In this document: piece by piece, positions 1 to 7,831 of the stretch
How positions within the stretch are numbered: position 1 is the stretch's first letter
How the letters are laid out: each line of letters opens with the position of its first letter
Assembly: GCA_020633415.1 (NCBI GenBank)
Contig: JACKDQ010000001.1
Coordinates: forward strand, 744,001 to 808,000
Length of the DNA: 64,000 bases
Direction: 5' to 3'
DNA from: Deltaproteobacteria bacterium
Lineage (GTDB): Bacteria > Myxococcota_A > Polyangia > GCA-2747355
The notes under the pieces: model-generated
What the model was told of the DNA's origin: nothing
What the model saw: only the letters and a program-made list of their open reading frames with translations
Database searches by the model: none
Made by a program: the position numbers and the translations under genes

Positions 1-921
1 GTTGCGCGTCAAGTACTCGAAGACCGACTGGAGATTGTTGTCGGGACTGGTCAAGGCCGCGACGGAGAAGCCGCCCTCGACGATTGCTGAGGCTAATAGC
101 CCATAACACTGGTCGGGCATGCGCGTTTCGATCAGCAGTTCTTGATCGTCGGGAAAGTGCACCGCCGAGATCGCCGACTGTTCGACGATCGCCGCGGCGA
201 GTTGGCGCGGGTGTTCGCAGCGTACGCTGACTTTGTGTGGGTGCTCGTCGATCATCTCGCGAATTCGGTAGATGTTGCCGTCAGCAAGCACCTGCCCTTT
301 GTAAAGCAGAACGATCTGATCGGTCATCGCCTCGATCTCGTGCAGGATGTGGCTGGAGACCAACACGGCCTTGCCCTCTTTGCCGAGCGCTTTGATCAGC
401 GCGACGATCTGCGCTCGCGCGACTGGGTCGCAGCCGGTCAGCGGCTCGTCGAAGAGCACCAGGTCGGGATCGTGAACGATCGCTTGGGCGAGTTTGACGC
501 GCTGGCGCATGCCTTTGGAGTACTGGCCGATCGGCCGGTTGCGCGCGTCGCCGAGCTTGACCCGATCGAGCGCGGTACTGGCAGCGCTTTGTGCACTGCG
601 TTTGTCGAGGCCGGAAAGCGTTGCCATCGCCGCGACGAATTCGACGGCCGTCAGGTCGTGATATATCCCGTCGTGCTCGGGGCAATGGCCGATGCGGCGC
701 AGTGTTTCGAGGTTGCCCCAGACGGGTTCGCCAAACACTTTCAGTTCGCCCTTCGAAGGACGTAGCGCGCCGGAGAGTAGTTTGATCGCCGTCGATTTTC
801 CGGCGCCGTTGGGGCCGAGCAGTCCGGTGACGCCGGCGCCGATCTTGACGGTGAGATCGTTGACACCGGCGATCTTGCCGTACCATTTAGAGAGCTTGTT
901 GGTTTCGACGACGGGCGTCAT
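1..921 (-). CDS. ABC transporter ATP-binding protein (partial, C-terminus beyond left edge)
   Basis: The minus strand reads open for 307 codons from an ATG at 921 to the window edge. The protein is an ABC-2/NatA-type ATPase that would power a membrane exporter from the cytoplasmic side. Visible motifs are Walker A GPNGAGKST (about residue 36), signature YSKGMRQ, Walker B LVLFDEPLTG and the switch His in VSSHIL. The residue after LTG is Cys rather than the usual Leu before Asp (LTGCDP). The start overlaps the stop of the upstream permease by 4 bp (ATGA), so the two are translationally coupled. Only a few C-terminal residues should be missing, judged from the usual length of about 310. Substrate is unknown. 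Confidence 0.93.
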   Translation of the reverse strand, partial: MTPVVETNKLSKWYGKIAGVNDLTVKIGAGVTGLLGPNGAGKSTAIKLLSGALRPSKGELKVFGEPVWGNLETLRRIGHCPEHDGIYHDLTAVEFVAAMATLSGLDKRSAQSAASTALDRVKLGDARNRPIGQYSKGMRQRVKLAQAIVHDPDLVLFDEPLTGCDPVARAQIVALIKALGKEGKAVLVSSHILHEIEAMTDQIVLLYKGQVLADGNIYRIREMIDEHPHKVSVRCEHPRQLAAAIVEQSAISAVHFPDDQELLIETRMPDQCYGLLASAIVEGGFSVAALTSPDNNLQSVFEYLTRN

Positions 922-1808
922 TTGATGATCTCCGCGCGGTCGAGTTGGCGCCAGAGCAGGGCCAGCGCGGCGATCGAGAATAGCACCAACATGATCACCG
1001 ACCACAGCCAGGGGATCGCGATCTCCTGAGGTCGCCCCATCAACACGCCGCCGACGACCCGCAGGTTGGTCGGAATCGAGAGCAAGGCGAGGTACGGGGT
1101 GTTGGCGACCGACGCTGTACCTTCGCCCAGCACCCAGGGGAGAAAAAACAGCGCGGTCCATCCACCCATCGCGTAGGAGGATTTGCTGGTCAGGCTAGAC
1201 AGCGCGATCGCCGGCAAGGTCAACGCGGCCGTGGCGATCAGCCCGTACGCCAGCGCGCCGAGCATCAAGCCGAGCTTGGTGCCAACAGTCAGCTCGACAC
1301 CGTCGGAAAATAGTAGCGGCATTGACGCCATCAGCAGTGCTGGTAGCAGCACCAACCCGCCGACGAGTGTGCCGACGGCGAGCAGCTTTCCGACGACGTA
1401 GTGCGACTTGCTGACCGGCCGAGCGAAGTAAAAGTGTAGCGCGCCGGTGCGTACGTCATCGGCGATCGATGCTGTTCCCGCGACAAGACTCATCGCAAAG
1501 CAAAACCAGATCTGACACCAGAAGGCGCAGTTAAAGATCCAGAACTCGGCGTTTTGCAGCATGTCGGGGACGGGGAGTTGGCGCGATCGCAGCGCCGCCG
1601 CCGAGCTCATCTTGAGAAACATCACCACGGCGCAGATCACCAGCGGGATCATCCCCAAGATGAAGATCGTTTTGACCAGCCCGCTTTTCCAAAACAGGCT
1701 GAGCGTGTTGCGACCGAGGACCGCAAACCGGCTGCTGTGTGGCAGGCGACGACCGTCGTAGGCGGCGTAGCCGATGTCGCGAATGCGCGAACCGTCGGCG
1801 CTGCTCAT
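918..1808 (-). CDS. ABC-2 type transporter permease
   Basis: A 296-residue integral membrane protein with about six hydrophobic segments: the first follows residue 45 (TIFILGMIPLVICAVVMF) and the last ends just before a short charged tail. A cytosolic stretch, ADDVRTGALHFYFARPVS, has the form found in ABC-2 permeases of the NosY/YhfA kind. The reading frame stays open upstream, but the ATG at 1808 is chosen because it overlaps the stop of the preceding ATPase gene by 4 bp; the longer form would be buried in that gene. It lies between two ATPase genes, so one permease may work with two different ATPases, or a second permease may lie left of the window. Confidence 0.88.
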   Translation of the reverse strand: MSSADGSRIRDIGYAAYDGRRLPHSSRFAVLGRNTLSLFWKSGLVKTIFILGMIPLVICAVVMFLKMSSAAALRSRQLPVPDMLQNAEFWIFNCAFWCQIWFCFAMSLVAGTASIADDVRTGALHFYFARPVSKSHYVVGKLLAVGTLVGGLVLLPALLMASMPLLFSDGVELTVGTKLGLMLGALAYGLIATAALTLPAIALSSLTSKSSYAMGGWTALFFLPWVLGEGTASVANTPYLALLSIPTNLRVVGGVLMGRPQEIAIPWLWSVIMLVLFSIAALALLWRQLDRAEIIK

Positions 1809-2821
1809 CTTTCGGCCTCCGGACTGTTCGTTTGCTGGGTCAGTACGCTCAAGAAAGCGTCCTCCAAACTGGCGCGCTTGGGTGCGAGGTGTCGCACTTG
1901 AATCCGCTTGTTCAGCGCGCGTTCGAAGATCAGCGCGGTAGACTGGTCGGCGGCGAGGTGAATGTGGAGCGCGCCATCGTCTTGCAGCTGCGCTTGGCAG
2001 CCTGCTTGGAGCAGCGCTTCGGTTAGCACTTCGGGACGGTCTTTGACGCGGACCTCGTAGAAATCTTGCGGTGCGGCACCGGCGAGTGCGTCGATCGGTC
2101 CCGAGTAGATCGCCCGTCCCTCGTTGAGTACGACGACGTCTCGACAGACGCGCTCGACATCCTTGAGCAGGTGTGAAGAGAGGATCACCGAGCACTCACT
2201 GCGCTCGGGTAGCTGCGCGATCAGTGCCAGCATTTCGTCGCGGCCGCGCGGATCCAATCCGTTGGTTGGCTCGTCGAGAAAAAGCAATTCGGGATCATGG
2301 ACCAGCGCTTGCGCCAACTTGACGCGCTGCTTCTGTCCCGTCGAGTAGCCGGCGACTTTGAGATAGCGCTTGTCGCCCAAGCCGACAAACTCCAGCATCG
2401 CGTGAGCGCGCTCGGTCGCCTCGGCGCGCGGCAGTCCGCAGAGCTCGCCTGCATAGCGACAGGTGGTCACTGCGTCGAGCCCGTTGATATAGCAATCATT
2501 TTCGGGCATGTAGCCCACGCGGCTGCGCAAATCGAGGGGACGGCGGGTTGGATCGAAGCCCAGTACTCGCAACCGCCCTTCGCTGGGCAACAGCAAGCCG
2601 AGGGCGATCTTGATCAACGTCGACTTGCCGGCGCCGTTGGGACCGAGCAGACCGATACTGCCCGTCGGCACGTCGATACTCAGTGCGCTCAGTGCGTCGA
2701 CGGCGCCAAATCGGCGGCCAATACCGTCCAGTTCGATTAGAATGTCTTTTGATTTCATCGCGTTAAGCTGAAACCCTCGGCCCGTTGTCGTTCGCTGAAC
2801 CTGCGCGGCGGCTAGGACCAT
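1805..2821 (-). CDS. ABC transporter ATP-binding protein, ABC-2/NatA-like
   Basis: Cytoplasmic ATPase of an exporter. Motifs: Walker A LLGPNGAGKST (near residue 58), signature YSTGQKQRVKLAQ, Walker B LLFLDEPTNGLD and switch His ILSSHLL. After the ATPase domain come about 100 residues of the accessory C-terminal domain common in NatA-like proteins. The start at 2821 (338 residues) has a GAGG Shine-Dalgarno 5 nt upstream. The ATG at 2758 (317 residues, starting MKSKD) fits the family better at its N-terminus but has no clear ribosome site, so the start is uncertain. First gene of the leftward operon and divergent from rpsP. Confidence 0.92.
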   Translation of the reverse strand: MVLAAAQVQRTTTGRGFQLNAMKSKDILIELDGIGRRFGAVDALSALSIDVPTGSIGLLGPNGAGKSTLIKIALGLLLPSEGRLRVLGFDPTRRPLDLRSRVGYMPENDCYINGLDAVTTCRYAGELCGLPRAEATERAHAMLEFVGLGDKRYLKVAGYSTGQKQRVKLAQALVHDPELLFLDEPTNGLDPRGRDEMLALIAQLPERSECSVILSSHLLKDVERVCRDVVVLNEGRAIYSGPIDALAGAAPQDFYEVRVKDRPEVLTEALLQAGCQAQLQDDGALHIHLAADQSTALIFERALNKRIQVRHLAPKRASLEDAFLSVLTQQTNSPEAER

Positions 2822-2946
2822 CGCATCCTCGCGGGCTCTAGCAAAGCAGTATTACTCGATTCCTCGGCGGTGCTCCCTTGACATGTGGCTCAGGGTTGGG
2901 TACGAAGCCCCGGCCCGAAGTTCGACTCCCCTCGCTAGGGGCGGTT

Positions 2947-2955
2947 TGCTATACT
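2947..2955 (+). promoter_or_regulatory. Extended -10 promoter of the rpsP operon
   Basis: TGC followed by TATACT reads as an extended -10 element about 145 bp upstream of rpsP. No good -35 lies 16-18 bp before it. A second possible promoter sits further up: TTGACA at 2878-2883, 17 bp before TACGAA at 2901-2906. The 277-bp gap between the divergent ABC operon and rpsP holds nothing else that I can see. Confidence 0.5.
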
Positions 2956-3098
2956 AAATTTCCCTGTTTGGATGTTGGGAAACGTAAGTTTGCCGAGTCG
3001 CCGCCGAAGGTTGTCGGGGATAGTGGATCAATGGGCACGTGGCTGATAGATATGTCGCTGATTTAGGCGCGTGCGTTTTGTAAGGGAGACGTAAGATC

Positions 3099-3347
3099 AT
3101 GGCGGTCAAACTCCGTTTAGCTCGGCAGGGCGCAAAGAAGCGTCCGTTTTACCGGTTGGTCGTTGCTGACCAGCGGGCTCCGCGGGACGGTCGATTCCTC
3201 GAGCAGATCGGTTTTTACGATCCGACTCGAAGTCCTGCGGTGTTCAATGTCCAGCAGGATCGGCTTGAGCACTGGATGGGTGTGGGTGCCCAACCGACAG
3301 AGACAGTGAAGCGTCTGCTCGACAAGCAGCGTCAAGCTCAGCAGTAG
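3099..3347 (+). CDS. rpsP: 30S ribosomal protein S16
   Basis: Small-subunit protein that helps assemble the 5' domain of 16S rRNA. The 82-residue product has the S16 opening MAVKLRLARQGAKKRPFYR and the conserved stretch GRFLEQIGFYDP, and its length is normal for the family. The ATG follows a GGGAG Shine-Dalgarno. First gene of the rpsP-khpA-rimM-trmD-rplS-yraN-dusA operon. Confidence 0.98.
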   Translation: MAVKLRLARQGAKKRPFYRLVVADQRAPRDGRFLEQIGFYDPTRSPAVFNVQQDRLEHWMGVGAQPTETVKRLLDKQRQAQQ

Positions 3348-3352
3348 AATAG

Positions 3353-3368
3353 GGCGCCGCGTGGCGCC
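3353..3368 (+). promoter_or_regulatory. Hairpin between rpsP and khpA
   Basis: GGCGCC-GCGT-GGCGCC forms a 6-bp GC-only stem directly after the rpsP stop. No T tract follows, so it is more likely an RNA processing or stability element, or a weak attenuator, than a full terminator. The remaining 140 bp up to khpA hold no gene. Confidence 0.35.
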
Positions 3369-3507
3369 GTGAAGTGCGATCCGGAGGGCGGTGCGATCCG
3401 AAGCGGCGGTCGCCCTCGCGATCCGATTGAGCGTCTCGTTTGTCTTGTCGACGTTGCGATACACAGTTCGAACAGCGGCTCGCCCGAAGTGACTGCGGAG
3501 ACAGAAG

Positions 3508-3756
3508 ATGAGCGACACCGGATCGATGAAAGACCTGATCACCTTAATCGCCAAAGCGTTGGTCGATAACCCGGACGAGGTCGAAGTGTCCGAGGTGCTC
3601 GGCGAGCAAACATCGGTTATCGAACTCAAGGTCGCCAAGGACGATCTGGGCAAGGTGATCGGCAAGCAGGGCCGGACGGCACGGGCGATGCGGACAATTC
3701 TCAGCGCCGCCTCGACGAAGATTCGCAAGCGAACGGTTCTGGAAATCATCGAGTAG
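3508..3756 (+). CDS. khpA: KH-domain RNA-binding protein KhpA
   Basis: An 82-residue single type II KH domain with the nucleic-acid-binding loop VIGKQGRTARAMRTIL (GxxG as GKQG). KhpA proteins bind RNA, often with KhpB, and affect small-RNA function and cell division in several phyla. Placement between rpsP and rimM is the standard arrangement outside the gammaproteobacteria. The ATG at 3508 follows a GGAG site; MKDL at 3526 is an alternative start. Confidence 0.95.
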   Translation: MSDTGSMKDLITLIAKALVDNPDEVEVSEVLGEQTSVIELKVAKDDLGKVIGKQGRTARAMRTILSAASTKIRKRTVLEIIE

Positions 3757-3843
3757 CTCTGCGTCGAGCCCCTGACCGGACAGTCTGCTGCAAAAGGTGC
3801 CGCGAGCGTGATCGGCGAGCAGTGAGCCTTCATACGCGAGATC

Positions 3844-4371
3844 ATGGCGGTCAACGATTCCCAACAGCTTGAAGTCGGCTTTGTCGCGCGTCCCCATGGC
3901 GTGCGCGGCGAGGTGCGGCTTCGCTTGCACAACGAGAGCAGCGACGCACCGGGGCACCTCGAGGCGTTGCGGATCGTCACCGTCGACGGCAGACAGCTGC
4001 GTCTCGAGGCGATTCAGCAAGTTGAGCGTGTTGTTTATGTCGCCCGCGTCGAAGGCTGCCAGACGCGAGAGGACGCGGAAACCTTGCGCGACGCCCGACT
4101 GATCCTGCCGCGCGCTGCGCTGTCGCTGGCCGATGACGAGTACCTCTATCAGGACCTGCTCGGTTGTCGGGTGGTTGAAGGCGGGCAGTGCTATGGGACG
4201 GTCGCCGAAGTGTTTGAGGCTGGCGCGTCGGATGTGCTGGTTGTCCGCGATGGCGACGACGAAAGAATGATCCCGTTCGTTGAGCCCTGGCTGGTTCGCG
4301 TCGACTTGGTCGCGCGCGAGATCCACGTCGCAGATGGCGCGGCCTTCGAGGCGGTGAAAGTCAACCGATGA
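3844..4371 (+). CDS. rimM: 16S rRNA processing protein RimM
   Basis: Ribosome maturation factor that binds S19 and helps form the 30S head. The 175-residue length is typical. The N-terminal RimM domain is visible (VGFVARPHGVRGEVRL, residues about 11-26), and the C-terminal PRC-barrel-like part includes DLLGCRV and MIPFVEPWLVRVD. Its stop overlaps the trmD start by 4 bp (ATGA), indicating coupled translation. Confidence 0.96.
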   Translation: MAVNDSQQLEVGFVARPHGVRGEVRLRLHNESSDAPGHLEALRIVTVDGRQLRLEAIQQVERVVYVARVEGCQTREDAETLRDARLILPRAALSLADDEYLYQDLLGCRVVEGGQCYGTVAEVFEAGASDVLVVRDGDDERMIPFVEPWLVRVDLVAREIHVADGAAFEAVKVNR

Positions 4372-5648
4372 AGTTTGAGGTTGTGACGATCTTTCCCGAG
4401 ATCTTCGATTCCTTTTTGCAGGGATCGCTGCTCGGCAAAGCGATCGATCGCGGCTTGATCGAGGTTGCCTTCTCGGACCCGCGCGACTTCACCGCAGATC
4501 GGCATCGCACCGTCGACGATACACCGTTTGGTGGTGGCGACGGCATGGTGCTCAAACCCGAACCCTGGGTTGCGGCGATCGAGGCTGCGCAAGCCAGGAG
4601 TCCCAATGCCCATCGGGTGGCGCTGACACCCGCTGGGCAGCCGATTCGCCAAGCCGATCTGCGACGTCTCGCGCAACGCGAAAGCCTGGTATTGGTTTGC
4701 GGTCGCTACGAAGGTTTCGACGAGCGGATCCTTGGCTATGTCGATCAACAGCTATCGCTGGGCGATTTCGTGCTCAATGGCGGAGAAGTCCCGGCGATGG
4801 CGCTGATCGATGGCATCGCGCGGTTGATCCCTGAAGTGATCGGCAACCCTGGATCGCTTGGCGAGGAGTCTCATCAGGATGGCTTGCTCGAATATCCCCA
4901 GTACACACGGCCGCGCGAGTTTCGTGGCGCTGCTGTGCCGGAGGTCTTGCTGGGCGGCGATCATCAGAAGGTTGCCGACTGGCGAACATCGCAGCGACTA
5001 ACGCGCACGCTGGAGCGTCGGCCCGAGCTGTTTCGGCGTCATCGCCTAAGCGAGCGCGAACGCCAATTGTTCGCGATGCCCGCGGGTCGGGTCTATCTCG
5101 CGCTGGTTCACCACCCGGTCTACGACAAGGCCCAACAGCTGGTAACGACCGCCTTAACCAACCTGGATCTGCACGACATCGCGCGCAGTAGCCGCACCTT
5201 CGGCCTAGGGGGATATTTCGTGATCACTCCGATCACCGCCCAGCGTCAGCTGGCCGAGCGGATCGTGGGCCACTGGCAGAGCGGTCACGGGGCGATTCAC
5301 AATCCGCATCGGCAGCAGGCGCTGTCGCTGGTGCGGGTGCTGCCAAACGTTGCGAGCATGGTTGAGCAATTAACCGAAAATATTGGTAAAAAGCCGCTAG
5401 TCGTTGGGACCACTGCGCGTCGGCGCTCCGGGCAAGTCGCGGCTGACACGCTGCTCACGCGGCTAGCTACTGATGAAAGCGCTGTAATTCTAATGGGTAC
5501 TGGGTGGGGGCTGGCCGACGAACTTCTTGAGCAATGCGACCTCGTATTGACGCCGATCGAGGGACAGAGCGGCTACAATCACCTCTCGGTGCGCTCGGCA
5601 ACGGCGATCCTTCTTGACAGATTGTTTGGATTAAGAGATCAGTCCTAG
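4368..5648 (+). CDS. trmD: TrmD tRNA (m1G37) methyltransferase fused to a second SPOUT methyltransferase domain
   Basis: Residues about 1-228 are TrmD, which methylates N1 of G37 in tRNAs read by CNN codons. Seen: start MKFEVVTIFPEIFDSF, LVLVCGRYEGFDERI, LNGGEVPAMALIDGIARLIPEV, and the trefoil-knot segment GLLEYPQYTRP. After a short linker, residues about 241-426 match the RNA methyltransferase of the Methyltrn_RNA_4 (PF09936) kind: YLALVHHPVYDKA, TALTNLDLHDIARSSRTFGL, LMGTGWGL and YNHLSVRSATAILLDRLFG. In many Deltaproteobacteria and relatives this is a separate gene just after trmD. Here there is one unbroken frame, so two SPOUT knots sit in one 426-residue chain. The RNA target of the second domain is not known to me. 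Confidence 0.95.
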   Translation: MKFEVVTIFPEIFDSFLQGSLLGKAIDRGLIEVAFSDPRDFTADRHRTVDDTPFGGGDGMVLKPEPWVAAIEAAQARSPNAHRVALTPAGQPIRQADLRRLAQRESLVLVCGRYEGFDERILGYVDQQLSLGDFVLNGGEVPAMALIDGIARLIPEVIGNPGSLGEESHQDGLLEYPQYTRPREFRGAAVPEVLLGGDHQKVADWRTSQRLTRTLERRPELFRRHRLSERERQLFAMPAGRVYLALVHHPVYDKAQQLVTTALTNLDLHDIARSSRTFGLGGYFVITPITAQRQLAERIVGHWQSGHGAIHNPHRQQALSLVRVLPNVASMVEQLTENIGKKPLVVGTTARRRSGQVAADTLLTRLATDESAVILMGTGWGLADELLEQCDLVLTPIEGQSGYNHLSVRSATAILLDRLFGLRDQS

Positions 5649-5780
5649 ACGCGTTTTGCGCCCCGGTGGCGCAGCCTGCTGAGAGATCATCGATTTCCGG
5701 TTTGGCCAAGCGCGAGATGGTTGCGTAGTAAGCAGGTCAGCCCGCTGAGTGTTGGCCGTTCAAACCTTGGGCATTAGAAG

Positions 5781-6281
5781 ATGAGCAACGTAAGGCCGAT
5801 CATTCAGGAGCTTGAAAACCGTTCGCCGGCGCCGCAGTTCCCGGACTTCCGCGTTGGAGACACCATCCGTGTGCACGTGCGCATCGTCGAGGGTGACAAA
5901 GAGCGCGTGCAGGTTTTCGAGGGCGTTTGCATTCGCCGTCGGCACGGTGGCAACCGCGGTACATTCACCGTTCGCAAAGTTTCCTACGGTGTGGCGGTTG
6001 AGCGTACCTTCCCCTATTACGCACCGCGCGTTGAGCGTGTTGAGGTTCGCAGCCAGGGCCGCGTGCGTCGTGGTCGCCTCTACTACCTGCGCGATCTGAG
6101 CGGCAAGGCGGCGCGTATTCGCGAGCGCATTCGCCCTGATGCCGCGGCTAAGGCTGCGACCAAGAAGAAGGCCAAAAAGACCGCCGCTGCAGACGCACCC
6201 GCGGCTGCAACCAAGAAGAAGGCCACCAAGAAAAAGGCCGCCAAGAAGGCGACCACCAAGAAGACGACCAAGAAGGCTTAA
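5781..6281 (+). CDS. rplS: 50S ribosomal protein L19 with a Lys/Ala-rich C-terminal tail
   Basis: L19 sits at the 30S-50S interface. Residues 1 to about 116 are ordinary L19 (FRVGDTIRVHVRIVEGDKER, FEGVCIRRRHGG, SYGVGVERTFP-like SYGVAVERTFPYYAP). Bacterial L19 normally ends near 115-130 residues. This one adds about 50 residues made almost only of Lys, Ala and Thr (repeated KKKATKK and TKK blocks), like histone H1-type tails. The tail is in frame up to a TAA, so it is coded rather than an annotation extension. The ribosome-binding site is weak. The 131 bp before it hold only a small GCGCC/GGCGC hairpin at about 5657. Confidence 0.96.
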   Translation: MSNVRPIIQELENRSPAPQFPDFRVGDTIRVHVRIVEGDKERVQVFEGVCIRRRHGGNRGTFTVRKVSYGVAVERTFPYYAPRVERVEVRSQGRVRRGRLYYLRDLSGKAARIRERIRPDAAAKAATKKKAKKTAAADAPAAATKKKATKKKAAKKATTKKTTKKA

Positions 6282-6293
6282 GCCCTTCGGGGT

Positions 6294-6704
6294 GTGTCGA
6301 CCTCTGTTGCGCCGATGGCTGAGCGCAGCACCACCTTAGGCTCCAGCGATTCGACGACCGCGCGCGGTCAGCGCGCCGAGGCGTTGGCCTGCGCACATCT
6401 AATCGAAAACGGCTACCGGATCATCGAACGTAACGTGCGCGCACGCATCGGCGAGATCGATATTGTTGCAGAGGAGGGTGAGGTACTGTGCTTTGTCGAA
6501 GTGCGCAGCAAGCACGACGCCGAGCACGGCGATCCGCTAGAAACGATCAACCGCCCTAAACAGCGCCGCATCTTGCGCGCGGCCGAGCGTTATCTGGCGG
6601 CCGATCAGGCGCAACGCTATGTGCGCTTCGATGTGATCGGCATCGTCTATCAGCCCGAGTTGCAGGTGACCCTGGTTCGGGATGCTTTCGATGCAACACG
6701 CTAG
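6294..6704 (+). CDS. yraN: YraN family (UPF0102) nuclease-like protein
   Basis: Small protein of the UPF0102 family, which has a restriction-endonuclease-like fold. The characteristic stretch is present: RGQRAEALACAHLIENGY, then NVRARIGEIDIVAEEGEVLCFVEVRSK with the D-(E/V)xK-type catalytic arrangement. Biological role is unsettled in the family. GTG at 6294 is taken as start (136 residues); the ATG at 6315 (MAERST) is an alternative. It lies 12 bp after rplS, and its last 23 bp overlap dusA. The rnhB gene often found between rplS and yraN is absent. Confidence 0.9.
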   Translation: MSTSVAPMAERSTTLGSSDSTTARGQRAEALACAHLIENGYRIIERNVRARIGEIDIVAEEGEVLCFVEVRSKHDAEHGDPLETINRPKQRRILRAAERYLAADQAQRYVRFDVIGIVYQPELQVTLVRDAFDATR

Positions 6705-7674
6705 ACGCCCGAGCCATGGGCCGCTGTCGGTGGCACCGATGGTCGATCGCACCGATCGCCACTTTCGCAGTCTGATGCGCTTGATTACGCGCCACACGCT
6801 GCTCTACAGCGAGATGGTCGTCGCGCGGGCGATTCTGCGTGGCGACCATCAACGCCTGTTGGCTTTCGACCCAAATGAGCGGCCCCTGGCGCTACAACTC
6901 GCCGGCGATGAGCCGGGCGCATTGGCCGAGGCGGCGCGGATCGCTGCCGACTACGGCTACGATGAGATCAATCTCAACGTCGGTTGTCCGAGTCCGCGCG
7001 TGCAGCGTGGACGGTTTGGCGCTTGCTTGATGGCTGAGCCGCAGACGGTTGCCGATTGCGTTGCCGCGATGCGCGCCGCGGTGACCTTGCCGGTCACAGT
7101 CAAGCATCGCATTGGCATCGAGGGACGCGAGCAGTTTGCCGATCTCGCCGAGTTTGTCGAGATCGTCGCACTGGCCGGCTGCGATCGATTCGTCGTCCAC
7201 GCACGGATCGCGGTGCTCGGTGGGCTAAACCCGAAGCAGAATCGTTCGGTGCCGCCACTGCGCTACGATGATGTTTATGCACTCAAGCGTCACTTTGGCG
7301 ATGCGCTGTTCGAGATCAACGGTGGGATCGCGACCCTCGATCAAGCAGCGGTCCACCTGAAACGGGTCGATGGTGTGATGATCGGTCGCGCCGCTTACGA
7401 CGATCCGATGCTGTTCGCCGCGGCCGATGCGCGATTCTTCGGCGGTGCGGCTGGAGATGGCGTCGATCGGATCGCCGTGGTCGAAGCGATGGTGCCTTAC
7501 GTCGAACGCTGGGTTGCCGCTGGTGGCCAGGGTTATCAAGTACTGCGCCACATGCAGGGCCTCTTCAATGGGATGCCAGGTGCCCGACGGTGGCGGCGGA
7601 TGCTCTCGGTCGACGGGCCGCGCAGCGAGGAGCCAGGCCGTTTGCTGCGGGCCGCGATCGCCGAGCGTCGCTGA
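6682..7674 (+). CDS. dusA: tRNA-dihydrouridine(20/20a) synthase DusA
   Basis: FMN-dependent enzyme that reduces uridine 20/20a in the tRNA D-loop. Seen: SVAPMVDRTDRHFR at the N-terminus, the catalytic-Cys region NVGCPSPRVQRGRFGACLM (Cys at about residue 115), VKHRIGI, and the DusA-specific VHARIAVLGGLNPKQNR...PPLRY, which separates it from DusB and DusC. MIGRAAYDDPML is the FMN phosphate-binding end of the barrel. 330 residues is typical. Two in-frame ATGs (6682, 6691) overlap the end of yraN. Last gene of the operon. Confidence 0.95.
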   Translation: MLSMQHARRPSHGPLSVAPMVDRTDRHFRSLMRLITRHTLLYSEMVVARAILRGDHQRLLAFDPNERPLALQLAGDEPGALAEAARIAADYGYDEINLNVGCPSPRVQRGRFGACLMAEPQTVADCVAAMRAAVTLPVTVKHRIGIEGREQFADLAEFVEIVALAGCDRFVVHARIAVLGGLNPKQNRSVPPLRYDDVYALKRHFGDALFEINGGIATLDQAAVHLKRVDGVMIGRAAYDDPMLFAAADARFFGGAAGDGVDRIAVVEAMVPYVERWVAAGGQGYQVLRHMQGLFNGMPGARRWRRMLSVDGPRSEEPGRLLRAAIAERR

Positions 7675-7831
7675 CGCGCAGAACCGCAGCGCTTGTCGAT
7701 CGACAGCGCGTACGCGGTCAAGGCCAACCACCGCAGCGTTGTCCAGCGTAGCGTTGTCGGTCCTCGTATCGTTTTGGTCGTCTTCCCTCGTTCGAGGGTG
7801 TAGTATCGGCGCACTCAGGCAAGGAGCACTC

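Noticed and set aside
281..886. Arg-rich minus-strand frame in the first ABC gene
   Set aside because: It is a frame-shifted reading of the true ATPase, which runs off the left edge in another frame and has all ABC motifs.
3353..3368. Terminator after rpsP
   Set aside because: The stem lacks a T tract and the operon clearly continues; listed only as a possible processing hairpin.
3117..3980. Long antisense frame over rpsP-khpA-rimM
   Set aside because: It lies fully opposite three well-identified genes and has no family features.
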